From a marine gamma proteobacterium HTCC2148 (GTDB taxonomy: Bacteria; Pseudomonadota; Gammaproteobacteria; Pseudomonadales; Halieaceae): a stretch of 64,000 bases of DNA. Where the stretch lies: positions 152,837 to 216,836 of the forward strand of contig DS999228.1 in NCBI GenBank assembly GCA_000156295.1, in the 5' to 3' direction. The position numbers and the translations under genes were made by a program. Position 1 is the stretch's first letter. Each line of letters starts with the position of its first letter. The notes under the pieces are model-generated. The model was given only the letters and a program-made list of their open reading frames with translations, searched no databases and had not been told where the DNA came from. Positions 1-9,171 of this stretch are shown one piece after another.

Positions 1-406
1 CCGCCGACGTCAGTCCCTGAGACAGCAGAAACACACCAGACATCACACTCCGGGAGGTGGGCCCAAAGCGCTTCTCCTGGTACTCGTAAATTGATGCAAC
101 ACCGCTGTTGAAAAAGAACGGCAAGAAAAACGTCACCACAAAGAAAATAACGAGTGGATAATTCAAGTGTATGGCTATAACAGAGAGGCCATCGGTGTAA
201 GCCCAGGCAGGGCCGCCAAGAAAAGTCAGTGCACTAACATAAGTACTGACTACTGAAACACCAATTGCCCACCAGGGAATACTTCGATCTCCAAGAAAGA
301 AGTCGTTCGCCGACTCGATCTTTTTCCCCAGATAAAAACCAAGGCCAAGGTTGGCGATCACATAAATCACCAGGATAGACCAGTTTAGCGTGCCAAATTC
401 TGTCAT
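1..406 (-). CDS. Sodium:solute symporter (SSS family), N-terminal part, cut by window edge
   Basis: Translating the minus strand from an ATG at 404-406 gives an open frame of 135 codons that runs off the left edge. It begins MTEFGTLNWSILVIYVIANL. Hydrophobic helices alternate with short loops, and the stretch FFLGDRSIPWWAIGVSVVST followed by SALTFLGGPAWAY is typical of the first helices of Na+/solute symporters, the family of PutP and SglT. It should sit in the inner membrane and import a solute with sodium. The start lies five bases before the stop of the upstream SnoaL-like gene, so the two are probably co-transcribed. It is the likely importer for the catabolic island to its right. The substrate cannot be told from this fragment. 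Confidence 0.85.
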   Translation of the reverse strand, partial: MTEFGTLNWSILVIYVIANLGLGFYLGKKIESANDFFLGDRSIPWWAIGVSVVSTYVSALTFLGGPAWAYTDGLSVIAIHLNYPLVIFFVVTFFLPFFFNSGVASIYEYQEKRFGPTSRSVMSGVFLLSQGLTSA

Positions 407-411
407 TGTCA

Positions 412-1386
412 CTACCTGTTTGTTATTGCGCTCATTTGGGCAAAGACATCTAAGCCCATCTGGTCCAGCATGTGTGGTATGTCAATCGCCACCCAATTCT
501 CTTTCAGGAGATCGCCCTCCCGCCGCCAAATATCCATGACGCGCAAACTCAAGTGGCGATTCGACGGCGGCAAGCCCAGCCAATCTCCTCCGGTATGGGT
601 ACCGTGCATATGTGGCCAACCACCTGTTGCAACGTAGTCGCCGCAAGCAACAGTACAGGCGTGATGATCAACGTCTCGGTCCGGAAATGCCTTGAGAAAC
701 GGCCCCTGATGATGGCGGCGGAAACCTTCAATACCGCGGGTAGTGCCGATACCCGCTGGGCCATACCACATAAAATCAGGGTGCCAGAAGTTTTTCAGGT
801 CCATGCTTTCGAGGCTTTTCCCGTCGTATTTGCGCAGGCAGTCGAGCATATCCATTATTAGTTGTGCTGTGCCCATGCTCCGGTCCGGGTCGCTGTCAGC
901 ACCGCAAATGCCGTCAAGACTGGTCGGCGGCATCATTAACCCTGAATGCCCCAACGAGGAGCGTAATGGGTATACCCCGGCCTGCTGCATTGCATCAAGA
1001 AAATCAGGGAACAGGTAGCACTGAGTAATACGGTCATTTTCTACACGCACCAGTTCTGAATAGCGCAGATATAGCGTTTTCCCCGTAGCTGGTATACCAA
1101 AAAGTGGTGCACTGAACGTACCTATAAGGTAGCCGGTTCCCGCAATCCATTGTTCACCCTGAAAGTCCCCAGGGATGTGGATAAACGGCTTGCGTTCAAG
1201 GTCAGGCATGGCCTGGATCAGGGGCAATAGAAAGTCATCGACGACGCTGAAAACACCCGCCAGGTCATTGACCGGGTGGCACGCCGACCATTTAACCTGT
1301 TCACTCAGGGTCGCCGCGGCGACTTTTCGAATCTGTGCTTCATTAGCGCCTGAGAGCGCTGCATAGAGTTTGTCTATGACACTCAT
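412..1386 (-). CDS. Tandem SnoaL-like (NTF2-fold) protein
   Basis: This 324-residue protein appears to contain two SnoaL/NTF2-like alpha+beta domains, roughly residues 1-140 and 170-320. Each repeats the pattern of helices, a WY/GPxG loop and beta strands ending in a phrase on dose or route (YSELVRVENDRITQCYLFPD in the first, LRVMDIWRREGDLLKENWVA in the second). The second half has FWHPDFMWYGPAGIGTTRG followed by FPDRDVDHH, as in SnoaL-type ester cyclases and isomerases. No signal peptide is seen, so it is probably cytoplasmic. It lies between the symporter and the double-cupin gene on the same strand and probably belongs to the same catabolic operon. The reaction is unknown; isomerase, cyclase or binding roles all fit the fold. 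Confidence 0.75.
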   Translation of the reverse strand: MSVIDKLYAALSGANEAQIRKVAAATLSEQVKWSACHPVNDLAGVFSVVDDFLLPLIQAMPDLERKPFIHIPGDFQGEQWIAGTGYLIGTFSAPLFGIPATGKTLYLRYSELVRVENDRITQCYLFPDFLDAMQQAGVYPLRSSLGHSGLMMPPTSLDGICGADSDPDRSMGTAQLIMDMLDCLRKYDGKSLESMDLKNFWHPDFMWYGPAGIGTTRGIEGFRRHHQGPFLKAFPDRDVDHHACTVACGDYVATGGWPHMHGTHTGGDWLGLPPSNRHLSLRVMDIWRREGDLLKENWVAIDIPHMLDQMGLDVFAQMSAITNR

Positions 1387-1461
1387 ACTGAATACTGCTT
1401 TCCTTGTTATTAGAATAGAAATCTGGCCAGTTGCGGCCTGCCGATCGAAGAGCGCTTACCG

Positions 1462-2514
1462 CTAGCGTGATGCAGCGGACTGCACAGAGCTCTCCATCCA
1501 GCTTGGTGCAGCGGGTGCGTTCCCGCCTCTAACCACATAGCTTGTCACCAAGCTGCTACCCTTATTGGTAAAGCCATGCATGAGATTGCGAGGCACCGTA
1601 AGAACATCACCCTCTCTCAACTCCAGTTCACCGCCATCCCATTGATAGATCAGACGACCTTTATGCAGGCACACTACCTCTTCTTCTTCACGTGAATGAA
1701 AAGGTAGAGTTGCTGCGGGATCAAAGTCCAAACGACGCACCTGAAAACCATGGTCCCAGTTCATCTTACCGGCCTGAATACCCTCAGCTGCGCTAGCTGG
1801 CCCAATCATTGCGTACTCGGAGACACCGGTAACGCTATCTGTTAACGCAGAGCCAGCGCGTTGTCGCTGCTCAGTGATGGGCATAACGCAATCAAGCATT
1901 TCTGCCACGCTCATCACCCGATGAGAATTTACCTGCTCATCGGTGGTCTTGGGCATAGGTCGCTCTCCCTGGGGCACTTGCTCGCCGCGGGTAGTATCCA
2001 CAAGCAAACCGCTCTCCAACAATACCAGACCATATTCACTCGCCTTATCGAACACGTCAGGTGCCCACATTACATGCCCGGGATCATCACGGCCAAGTAC
2101 CGCAAACAGGTAACCAACATCGTCACCCACATTTTCAAAACCACGAAATACGTTAACGGGAATACTGATGCAGTCGCCAGGGCCTAGTACAACCTCTCCA
2201 TCCTGGCACTCATCTCCCCAACGGAACGCCCACTGGCCACTATGAACGATAAACACCTCTTCTGTTTCATGGCTATGCTGGGAGTTCGCACACCGAGGGG
2301 GCTGCCGCGCGCCGCCAATATTAAAGCCGTGGGCTTCCTTAATGTGCACGTGTTGATCCGGGTGTTCTGCAACACCGGGTCCAATAATGGTGAAGTTTTC
2401 TTTTTTATCGCTTCCCGGTGTATAGGTATCTACAAAAGCGTTGAGACAGGGACGCAACTCAGTGTAGCGCACAAGGCGTTGCCTCATTTTTTCGGGAGTC
2501 CATTCTTTGGACAT
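1462..2514 (-). CDS. Double-cupin protein, gentisate dioxygenase-like fold
   Basis: The 350-residue protein carries two cupin barrels. The first, around residues 75-140, has HSHETEEVFIVHSGQ followed by GPGDCISIPVNVFRGFENVG. The second, around 265-330, has FHSREEEEVVCLHKGRLIYQ followed by REGDVLTVPRNLMHGFTN. His and Glu residues in the first motif of each barrel could bind a metal. The layout resembles bicupin ring-cleaving dioxygenases such as gentisate 1,2-dioxygenase, but the family also contains isomerases and binding proteins. The gene is transcribed away from the amidohydrolase gene at 2631, with a shared 116-bp promoter region that holds a copy of the ACTTCGAATGCA motif. A role in the same pathway as its neighbours is inferred. 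Confidence 0.8.
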   Translation of the reverse strand: MSKEWTPEKMRQRLVRYTELRPCLNAFVDTYTPGSDKKENFTIIGPGVAEHPDQHVHIKEAHGFNIGGARQPPRCANSQHSHETEEVFIVHSGQWAFRWGDECQDGEVVLGPGDCISIPVNVFRGFENVGDDVGYLFAVLGRDDPGHVMWAPDVFDKASEYGLVLLESGLLVDTTRGEQVPQGERPMPKTTDEQVNSHRVMSVAEMLDCVMPITEQRQRAGSALTDSVTGVSEYAMIGPASAAEGIQAGKMNWDHGFQVRRLDFDPAATLPFHSREEEEVVCLHKGRLIYQWDGGELELREGDVLTVPRNLMHGFTNKGSSLVTSYVVRGGNAPAAPSWMESSVQSAASR

Positions 2515-2585
2515 TCTGTTACTCCAGTAAAATCTCGCTCAATAGCCGCGTGTTTCTCTTGCGCTGGCTGTCCGATCTGTGAAAA

Positions 2586-2600
2586 TGTACTTCGAATGCA
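2586..2600. promoter_or_regulatory. Candidate LacI-family operator, copy 1
   Basis: The 15-mer TGTACTTCGAATGCA lies between the divergent cupin (minus) and amidohydrolase (plus) genes. An identical 15-mer is at 6132-6146, and the core ACTTCGAATGCA recurs at 8527-8538. It holds a central TTCGAA palindrome. Binding by the LacI regulator encoded at 6167-7207 is inferred from position and recurrence only. Confidence 0.6.
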
Positions 2601-2630
2601 AATATTTAGCAAGCCCGGGAACCAAACATC

Positions 2631-3521
2631 ATGACAAGCACCGATTTACACTTCGTAGACGCCCATCATCACCTCTGGGATTTGGGGCACTGCAACTACC
2701 CCTGGCTGATGGCAAAGGGCGAAATGCGTTTTTTTGGAGACCCTGGCCCCATCCAAAAAAACTACTTTATCGATGATTTTTTGGCGGAGTCAGTTGATTA
2801 TCGACCAGTGAAGAGTGTTCATATTCAGGTTGGCGTTACACCGACCGATGAAGTCAGAGAAACGGCTTGGCTACAATCGCAACAGCCCTACCCCCATGCC
2901 ATTGTTGCGGCAACCGACCTGCGTGCTGACACTCTTCGAGCGAAACTGGAGGCGCACGGGGAGTCAGACCGCCTCCGAGGCATTCGGCAAATACTGGGCA
3001 GGCACGAACTGGAGGACAAGAAGCACGGAAGTGATGCGCTGCTAAAGGATCCCGACTTTTTACGGGGACTCAGCTTACTCGCCGCCCAGGGTCTGTCGTT
3101 CGACCTACAAATGGTGCCACCGCAAATGGATCAGGTAATTGCGCTACTTAAACAGGTGCCAACGCTGCCCGTCGTGCTCTGTCACGCGGGCTCTCCCTGG
3201 GACCAGTCCCGGACTGGACTAGAAAACTGGCGTAACGGTCTGGAGAAGTTCGCAGCTCTGCCTAACACCTATTGCAAACTGTCGGGGCTTGGCATGTTCA
3301 ATCCGCGCTGGGATGAAACTGCTCTGCGACCAATAATACTGCGAGTATTGGAGACGTTTGGGCCGACCCGGGTGATGTTTGGCTCTAATTTCCCGGTAGA
3401 CAAGCTCTACAACAATTACGGCTACCTATGGCAGACCTATGATCGGGTGACTGCTGATTTCAGCACTACCGAACGCCAGCAGATGTTCTGCACTACAGCT
3501 GAAAATTTTTATCGAATCTGA
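2631..3521 (+). CDS. Amidohydrolase family 2 (TIM-barrel metal hydrolase)
   Basis: The protein has 296 residues. The N-terminal strand FVDAHHHLWDLG supplies the HxH metal ligands of the amidohydrolase-2 family, which includes lactonases, 2-pyrone-4,6-dicarboxylate lactonase and ACMS decarboxylase. Further conserved positions are VVLCHAGSPWD near residue 185 and RVMFGSNFPVDKL near 245, where the Asp of SNFPVD is the usual last catalytic ligand. No signal peptide is present. Its stop codon directly abuts the stop of the convergent aldolase gene at 3522. In a catabolic cluster such enzymes usually open a lactone or decarboxylate an acid. The substrate here is not known. Confidence 0.85.
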   Translation: MTSTDLHFVDAHHHLWDLGHCNYPWLMAKGEMRFFGDPGPIQKNYFIDDFLAESVDYRPVKSVHIQVGVTPTDEVRETAWLQSQQPYPHAIVAATDLRADTLRAKLEAHGESDRLRGIRQILGRHELEDKKHGSDALLKDPDFLRGLSLLAAQGLSFDLQMVPPQMDQVIALLKQVPTLPVVLCHAGSPWDQSRTGLENWRNGLEKFAALPNTYCKLSGLGMFNPRWDETALRPIILRVLETFGPTRVMFGSNFPVDKLYNNYGYLWQTYDRVTADFSTTERQQMFCTTAENFYRI

Positions 3522-4277
3522 CTAGCGCGGAAATGCGTTTACCAGGTTAGCAGCGCCCTGCAGTAGGAAACTGTGATCAGAAGACAGCAGAAACAAGCTG
3601 GCACCCGCTTCCTGCCAGCGCGGAATTTCATCGAGGTTACCGACGAACATGCCTACCGGACGTCCCGCATTGCCAGCGCTCTGGCAAATTTTTTCCACTG
3701 CCTGTATCACTGAGGGTTCAGCAGGCGAACTTGCGCCTAGAGCCACGGTTAGATCAATCCGCCCTATAAACAAACAATCGATACCTTCCACCGTCGCGAT
3801 TTCGTCAATAGCGTCGAGTGCTTCAAGGTCTTCAATCTGGGCGACAACGACTGACTGCGCAGCACTATCATCGAGGTGTCTGGGCATTGCCTTGGTAGTG
3901 TAGCCAGCGGCGCGGGTAGAACCGGCATAACCGCGACCACCGGCACCAAACTGTGCTGATGCCGCGACTTTTTCGGCCATCTCTGGCGAAGTCACATGAG
4001 GTACAACCACTCCCGTTGCGCCGCAATCCAGTGCATTAAGAACATGTTCCGGTGCCGCTGTAGGCACCCTTACCAGAGACGGCATGCCTTCACTGCGCAG
4101 GGCGTAAAGGCACTGATCCTGAACCAGTCGATCAAAGGGTGAGTGTTCCGCATCAAGGCACAACAAGTCCAGCGCACTCTTGCCCAGTACTTCGCACAGC
4201 ATCGGCGATGGCGTTTTGACAAAGCTGCCAAGCAACTGCTCCCTGGCGGCTATCCGGTTTTTCAGTGATTCGGGCAT
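3522..4277 (-). CDS. HpcH/HpaI-family aldolase
   Basis: This 251-residue protein belongs to the class II pyruvate-type aldolases such as HpaI (4-hydroxy-2-oxoheptanedioate aldolase) and GarL. The barrel shows LLCLDAEHSPFD, containing the catalytic base His, then LVRVPTAAPEHVLNALDCGA and VVVPHVTSPEMA. The metal-binding Glu falls in VVVAQIEDLEALDAIDEIA, and the later strand is IDCLFIGRIDLTVALG. These enzymes cleave a 4-hydroxy-2-oxo acid into pyruvate and an aldehyde, or the reverse. The gene starts four bases after the MetE-like gene ends and is probably last in that minus-strand operon. It could carry out the final cleavage of the island's pathway; this is inferred. Confidence 0.88.
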   Translation of the reverse strand: MPESLKNRIAAREQLLGSFVKTPSPMLCEVLGKSALDLLCLDAEHSPFDRLVQDQCLYALRSEGMPSLVRVPTAAPEHVLNALDCGATGVVVPHVTSPEMAEKVAASAQFGAGGRGYAGSTRAAGYTTKAMPRHLDDSAAQSVVVAQIEDLEALDAIDEIATVEGIDCLFIGRIDLTVALGASSPAEPSVIQAVEKICQSAGNAGRPVGMFVGNLDEIPRWQEAGASLFLLSSDHSFLLQGAANLVNAFPR

Positions 4278-4281
4278 TAGC

Positions 4282-5427
4282 TCACTTCCACAGGTTTTGA
4301 CTGGCCAGCGCGGCGCCCTCGACCATGGCTCCTAATTTAGCGTAGACAATATCTTCATCCACCGCACCAAATCCTGCAAAAGTCGAGAATCCGCAATCGG
4401 TACCAGCAATAACACGCTCACGGCCAACGATACTGGCGAACTTTTCAATACGCTGTGCTACCAATCTGGGATGCTCAACGAAGTTGGTAGTGGAGTCGAT
4501 CACCCCGGGCACCAGCACTTTATCTTGCGGAATATCGGCGTCGCGAAAAACTTCCCACTCGTGGGCGTGCCGAGGGTTAGAGGACTCGAACAACAGCGCC
4601 TGTGGCTTAGCCTTCATCGCAATTGGGAGTACCGTCTCCATAGGAGCATCACAGTGATGCGGTCCCTCGTAGTTGCCCCAACAAACGTGTAGACGCACCT
4701 TTGCCGCGGGTATATTACGCAAGGCATCGTTAAGCACCTCCACGTGGAGGTTGGCCATGGCGATGTATTCTTCCTCGGGCTTGTCCTTGAACAGCATGTG
4801 GCGCCCAAGGCCCAGATCCGGTGAATCCAGCTGAAGAATAAACCCTGCGTTGACAATCGCTTCATACTCTGCCCGCATTGCATCGCCCAGCGCCTGCAAA
4901 TAGTCACTGTGGTTTGAGTAGTGTTTGTTAGGCTGAAACAACGCAATAACGCCGGGGGACGCTGCGTTCATGAACCCTTCTGCTGCGCCATGCTGCTGAA
5001 CGGCCGCATTAAAATTGGCTAGGTCTTCCTCAAGTGGTTCCATATCCTTGACAGCAATTTCCCCGACACAACAGGGCCTCTTGTAACTGGGCGTTCCGCC
5101 GGAGCTCGCCTGACGCGCCAAGAAGCCAGGAAACTCCTCCAGATCTGCGGGGGGATTGCGCTCGCTGTCACCGGCAAAACCAGTAATTCGGTCCTTGATA
5201 TAGGTAGCGTAACTAATCTTGCTCATCTCACCGTCGCTAACAATATCTACGCCCGTTTCTACCTGCCTGCGCACGACCTCATCCACTGCGGACTTAATCG
5301 TAGCCGCGAGATTATCGACGTCATAGGGCTGTTCATTTTCCTTGGCAAAAACACCATCGGTGACAGCCTTGGAGCGGGGCAAACTTCCCACATGAGTTGT
5401 TAAAATTTTATCTGTACTTATTTTCAT
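4282..5427 (-). CDS. MetE C-terminal-like zinc methyltransferase/transferase homologue
   Basis: At 381 residues this matches only the catalytic barrel of cobalamin-independent methionine synthase and stand-alone relatives such as epoxyalkane:coenzyme M transferase. It opens with LTTHVGSLPRS, typical of the family. The likely zinc site is intact: HVC in VRLHVCWGNYEGPHHCD and a later Cys in VIAGTDCGFSTF. The family uses the zinc to activate a thiol for alkyl transfer. The MetE N-terminal folate domain is absent, so a housekeeping methionine synthase role is unlikely. Its start overlaps the alpha/beta hydrolase stop by four bases (ATGA), so translation is coupled. A catabolic demethylation or thiol-addition role is possible but unproven. 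Confidence 0.8.
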   Translation of the reverse strand: MKISTDKILTTHVGSLPRSKAVTDGVFAKENEQPYDVDNLAATIKSAVDEVVRRQVETGVDIVSDGEMSKISYATYIKDRITGFAGDSERNPPADLEEFPGFLARQASSGGTPSYKRPCCVGEIAVKDMEPLEEDLANFNAAVQQHGAAEGFMNAASPGVIALFQPNKHYSNHSDYLQALGDAMRAEYEAIVNAGFILQLDSPDLGLGRHMLFKDKPEEEYIAMANLHVEVLNDALRNIPAAKVRLHVCWGNYEGPHHCDAPMETVLPIAMKAKPQALLFESSNPRHAHEWEVFRDADIPQDKVLVPGVIDSTTNFVEHPRLVAQRIEKFASIVGRERVIAGTDCGFSTFAGFGAVDEDIVYAKLGAMVEGAALASQNLWK

Positions 5428-6155
5428 TGGATTTCACTCTCGTTGTCTTTAAACCAATTCAGCAGCGCGGCATTCACCGCGCTCGGTTGCTCCATAGTAG
5501 AAAGGTGCCCACACTCGGGGATAATGCGTAGCCTGGAGGATGTAATCATTGCGGCCATTTCACGATGCAAGGCTGGCGAGCAAAGATCATCTTCCTCACC
5601 GCACAGCACCAGAGTCGGACAATTAATAGTTGTCAGTGTATCGGCGCTATCGGGTCTATCGCGCAAAGCCTCAGATTGTCTTACGAAGACGTCATCGCCC
5701 AAGCCCATACCCATATAAAGCACATCGTCCAGCAGAGCAGTATTCTCTCGATGGCAGCGGGCAAGGTAGTTAGGTTTCAACTCGTCGCGCAGAATTGCTC
5801 CCAAAGCACCTTGCCTCACCTCGTCCATTTGTCGATTTCGCATTGTGCGCTTTTCATCAGTGTCGGCATGAAAGTTGGTATCGAGCAATGCTATTCGTTC
5901 TATCCTGTGTGGCGCTTGTCGCCACATTTCCATCGCAACGATTCCGCCCATGGATAGGCCCGCTAGCGCAAACTGCTGTGGGGCCCCATCTAAGACATTC
6001 GAGGCAATGGATTGAATACTGTTGTCCCCAGTTATGTCGCCGTGGAAAACTGAACAAATCGGTGAAATCGCCTGAACCTGCGATGCCCATAGGCCCGCAT
6101 CGCACATCATGCCCGGCAACAGCAATAAATTTGTACTTCGAATGCATTCAGGCAT
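5424..6155 (-). CDS. Alpha/beta hydrolase
   Basis: The protein has 243 residues with an alpha/beta-hydrolase fold. LLLPGMMCDAGLW gives the oxyanion region, and ALAGLSMGGIVAMEMW contains the nucleophile elbow GLSMG with the catalytic Ser. LVLCGEEDDLCSP is the usual acid region, and the catalytic His falls in IPECGHLSTMEQP. No signal peptide is present. It is the first gene of a coupled set with the MetE-like and aldolase genes. The first codons of the annotated frame overlap the putative LacI operator at 6132-6146, so the true start could be a little further in. Esterase, lactonase or C-C hydrolase activity would all fit. Confidence 0.85.
   Translation of the reverse strand: MPECIRSTNLLLLPGMMCDAGLWASQVQAISPICSVFHGDITGDNSIQSIASNVLDGAPQQFALAGLSMGGIVAMEMWRQAPHRIERIALLDTNFHADTDEKRTMRNRQMDEVRQGALGAILRDELKPNYLARCHRENTALLDDVLYMGMGLGDDVFVRQSEALRDRPDSADTLTTINCPTLVLCGEEDDLCSPALHREMAAMITSSRLRIIPECGHLSTMEQPSAVNAALLNWFKDNESEIQ
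6132..6146. promoter_or_regulatory. Candidate LacI-family operator, copy 2
   Basis: TGTACTTCGAATGCA, identical over 15 bases to 2586-2600, lies at the very start of the alpha/beta hydrolase gene and just after the LacI gene stop. A repressor bound here would block initiation of the hydrolase-MetE-aldolase transcript. Its recurrence is seen directly; its function is inferred. Confidence 0.6.
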
Positions 6156-6166
6156 AAATAAAAAGC

Positions 6167-7207
6167 CTAGATGCGCACACTGCTGCCATCACGCAGCACG
6201 CCCGAAAAAACGCGCTTTTCTGGCGGTAAATTCTGATCATCAACTCTGTCCATCAACATCGACACAGCGGCCTCGGTCATGCTCTCTACCGGCTGCGCGA
6301 CAGTCGCGAGGTCAAAACTGGACCAGGATGCGGCGCGCACTCCGTCGAAGCCCACGACTGACACGTCTCCTGGAACGTCGTACTCGAGGTGAAAGCGCAG
6401 TTCGTCCATGGCGCCAAACGCCATCATGTCGTTAGCGCAAATGATGGCATCAGGAGCACTACCCCGTAGCTCGATAATCTCCTGCACAGCCCTGCGTCCG
6501 GACTTATAACCATAATCGCCACTGACCTGTGTTACATCGGTAACACCAGACTCATCCAACCTGTCGATCGCGCCCCGCGTACGCTGCATACTAACAACCG
6601 AGTCGGAGGGTCCAGTAATAATGGCATAGGATTTATGCTGGCCACTTTTTGTCAGACGATTGATCAGTGCTCGCTCACCGCCTACCTGGTCGCAACTAAC
6701 AGAGCTGACAGGTATGTCTTCGTAAGAGCGATTGTAAAAAACCAAAGGAACATTGCGTTCTTCGAAAGTAACGATTTCATCGGGTGACAAATGTGCTGCG
6801 GCAATCACACCATCTACCTGGTATTGCCAAACCCGCTCCAGAGTGCGGCTGACATCACTTTCATGATCCAGCGTGAAAAGTAGCACGTGGACACCACGTT
6901 CAGTAAAGCGAGCGCTCAATTCAGAGACGACTTCGGGATAAAAATTCAAATTGGACACGATCACCGCGACCATGTTCGAACGTCGAGTGATCAAACCACG
7001 GGCAATCGCGTTGGGCGTATAGCCCATTTCCTTGACTGCAGTCATTACCCGCTCGCGCATCTTTTTAGAGACACTTGCACCCGGTTTAAAGCACCGAGAG
7101 ACTGCCGATTGCGAAACACCGGCATGCAGAGCGACGTCGTAAGACGTCACATGCCTTTTCGTGTTAGCGAAATTTTCCTTGCGGGTACTACTGCCGGTTT
7201 TTGCCAT
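6167..7207 (-). CDS. LacI-family transcriptional regulator
   Basis: The protein has 346 residues. Residues about 18-70 form the LacI helix-turn-helix and hinge: [20 protein letters not shown] followed by [12 protein letters not shown]. The rest is a periplasmic-binding-protein-like effector domain, with [53 protein letters not shown] and [14 protein letters not shown]. Its start overlaps the stop of the HisD-like gene by 20 bases, so it is co-transcribed with an enzyme it probably controls. It is the only regulator in the island. Three copies of a shared motif at nearby promoters are its likely operators. The effector is unknown, presumably a pathway metabolite. Confidence 0.93.
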   Translation of the reverse strand: MAKTGSSTRKENFANTKRHVTSYDVALHAGVSQSAVSRCFKPGASVSKKMRERVMTAVKEMGYTPNAIARGLITRRSNMVAVIVSNLNFYPEVVSELSARFTERGVHVLLFTLDHESDVSRTLERVWQYQVDGVIAAAHLSPDEIVTFEERNVPLVFYNRSYEDIPVSSVSCDQVGGERALINRLTKSGQHKSYAIITGPSDSVVSMQRTRGAIDRLDESGVTDVTQVSGDYGYKSGRRAVQEIIELRGSAPDAIICANDMMAFGAMDELRFHLEYDVPGDVSVVGFDGVRAASWSSFDLATVAQPVESMTEAAVSMLMDRVDDQNLPPEKRVFSGVLRDGSSVRI

Positions 7208-8471
7208 ATCGTCTTACGCGAATATCTGCCTGTTCTTTATGACCCGCGAACCCTTCCACGGCACACAGGCGAGAACAGTATTCACCGACCATGGCAGAGG
7301 CTTCGGGGGTTACCCGCTGGAAGGTACAGGTCTTGATAAACTTGCCTACCCAGAGCCCGCCAGTATAGCGCGCCGCTTTCTTCGTTGGCAAAGTATGGTT
7401 GGTACCAATGACCTTGTCACCGTAAGACACATTAGTCTCCTGTCCAAGGAAAAGCGCGCCATAGTTACTCATATTCTTCAGGAAATAGTCCGGATCGCGA
7501 GTCATTACCTGCACGTGCTCAGAGGCAATCGCATCAGCCACCTCAACCATTTCTTCATAGCTATCGCATAAGATGACCTGGCCATAGTCTTTCCAGGCAG
7601 CGCCAGCAATTTCGGCGGTAGGCAGAACTGTCAGCTGTCGCTCTACTTCAGCCATGGTATCCAGCGCCAATTGTTCTGAGTTAGTTAACAAGACCGCTGG
7701 TGAATTAGGGCCGTGCTCAGCCTGCCCCAATAAGTCTGCAGCACACAGCTCGCCATCGCAGCTGTCATCGGCAATCACCAGCGTTTCTGTGGGACCAGCA
7801 AATAAATCGATACCCACACGTCCGAACAGTTGACGTTTCGCTTCTGCCACGAAGGCGTTACCGGGACCCACTATCATATCAACGGGTGCGATTGTTTCGG
7901 TACCAATCGCCATCGCACCTACGGCCTGTACGCCGCCAAAGCAGTAAATTTCATCGGCTCCCGCCATATCCATGGCGACTACAATCGCTGGTGATGGCGT
8001 TCCATTAAACGGAGGTGCGGCCGCAATGACTCGTTTGACTCCTGCGACCTTGGCGGTCACCACAGACATGTGCGCAGATGCCACCAGAGGGTACTTACCA
8101 CCTGGCACGTAGCAACCGACACTATTCATTGGAATATGCTTGTGCCCCAGCACGACACCGGGGAGTGTCTCCTCCTCCACATCCACCATCGAATTGCGCT
8201 GGATCTGCGCGAAGTTACGCACTTGCTCCTGGGCAAAGCGAATATCGTCAATGACTTGTTGATCTAGCTCTTCATAACACGCAGCGATCTGGTCTTTACT
8301 CAGGCGAAAGCTGTCAGGACGCCAGCTATCGAATTTCTCTGAGTAGTCGCGAATGGCAGCGTCGCCCCGCAATTCGATCTGCCCGAGAATATCCTCCACG
8401 ATACCTCTAACTTTTGCGTCCTGAGTCTGGACTTCCTCGACGGACATTCCTTCTTTAAGGTATCTAGCCAT
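7188..8471 (-). CDS. Histidinol dehydrogenase-like NAD-dependent alcohol dehydrogenase
   Basis: The 427-residue protein aligns by eye with the whole HisD fold. [18 protein letters not shown] is the signature NAD region. [17 protein letters not shown] supplies zinc-ligand Gln and His. SEHVQVMT is the catalytic Glu-His pair, and [18 protein letters not shown] follows. The start at 8471 has GGAG nine bases upstream. It sits in a catabolic island with no other his genes and is coupled to a LacI regulator. It is therefore more likely a catabolic paralogue, such as the HpsN sulfopropanediol dehydrogenase type, than biosynthetic HisD. Such enzymes oxidise a primary alcohol to an acid in two steps. 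The substrate is not determinable here. Confidence 0.85.
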   Translation of the reverse strand: MARYLKEGMSVEEVQTQDAKVRGIVEDILGQIELRGDAAIRDYSEKFDSWRPDSFRLSKDQIAACYEELDQQVIDDIRFAQEQVRNFAQIQRNSMVDVEEETLPGVVLGHKHIPMNSVGCYVPGGKYPLVASAHMSVVTAKVAGVKRVIAAAPPFNGTPSPAIVVAMDMAGADEIYCFGGVQAVGAMAIGTETIAPVDMIVGPGNAFVAEAKRQLFGRVGIDLFAGPTETLVIADDSCDGELCAADLLGQAEHGPNSPAVLLTNSEQLALDTMAEVERQLTVLPTAEIAGAAWKDYGQVILCDSYEEMVEVADAIASEHVQVMTRDPDYFLKNMSNYGALFLGQETNVSYGDKVIGTNHTLPTKKAARYTGGLWVGKFIKTCTFQRVTPEASAMVGEYCSRLCAVEGFAGHKEQADIRVRRYGKNRQ

Positions 8472-8523
8472 TGCGCTATCTCCGGGGTGCTTTGTGCGTG
8501 AACCAAAGGCATGCTAAACATTT

Positions 8524-8538
8524 TTGACTTCGAATGCA
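8524..8538. promoter_or_regulatory. Candidate LacI-family operator, copy 3
   Basis: TTGACTTCGAATGCA lies 53-67 bases upstream of the HisD-like start. It shares the 12-base core ACTTCGAATGCA with the copies at 2586 and 6132. A site here would let the LacI protein control the hisD-like/lacI transcript and so itself. Confidence 0.55.
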
Positions 8539-8614
8539 ATTTATCCGATATAATCTCTCGCTTTGTCGCGGCAGCTCAGGAAACATTGGTGAGATGGGAA
8601 TTGGAACTCGATGT

Positions 8615-9130
8615 ATGACGAACGCAAAAGCGCTGATTTTGATAGGCGGCCTGATACTGACGACCGCAACAACAAGTGCCAACCCTGAGCCAGTCAAGCC
8701 CGATTGCACGACTGCCCCTTGCGTCTGCCTGAAATCGCTGGCGGAGCTGTCCACCGAAGCGCTGCGTCAGCGTGAGTATCACAGCACACTCAAGACATTG
8801 CACAAAGTAGCACGCAAAGACAAACTCAGAACCTACATGCTCGGCTATTACTCGGACTCGTCAGCGTTCTAAAGTCGACGGGATCTGCCCTCTTCCGAGC
8901 CGCCTGAATACGGCTATCCAGGACTTATACTTGCTCCGAGCTGGATTTCCCGAAAAGACGCATTAACAAAGTCAGGAGGACAGGCTAAAGTCTATATTTA
9001 TCCTGGCAATACGCACTCCTTGAAAACCAGCAGACACAGCTGGTTCTCACCGCCCGGAACCATAGACGGCGCGCCTGTCGCTTTAGACGGTGACCGTAAA
9101 CTGTTTAAAGGTTACGGTCTCACCGACTGA
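8615..9130 (+). pseudogene. Small secreted protein gene interrupted by an in-frame stop
   Basis: From ATG 8615 the frame reads MTNAKALILIGGLILTTATT then SANPEP, a clear signal peptide. It continues for 85 codons to a TAA at 8870-8872. The same frame then stays open for 85 more codons (SRRDLPSSEPPEYGYPG ... KLFKGYGLTD) to a TGA at 9128-9130. The downstream half looks protein-like, with WISRKDALTKSGGQAKVYIY and SRHSWFSPPGTIDGAPVALD. The simplest reading is one secreted protein of about 170 residues split by a nonsense mutation. Alternatives are an 85-residue protein with chance open frame behind it, or a sequencing error. No family was recognised. An upstream in-frame ATG at 8594 is also possible. 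Confidence 0.5.
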
Positions 9131-9171
9131 CGTTAATTGAGCCTACTCTAACAAATACCTAGGAATTGAAC

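Noticed and set aside
4282..5427. Methionine synthase MetE
   Set aside because: Only the C-terminal-type barrel (381 residues) is present, against about 750 for MetE, and the context is catabolic.
7188..8471. Biosynthetic histidinol dehydrogenase HisD
   Set aside because: No other his genes are near and it is coupled to a LacI regulator in a catabolic island; a catabolic paralogue is more likely.
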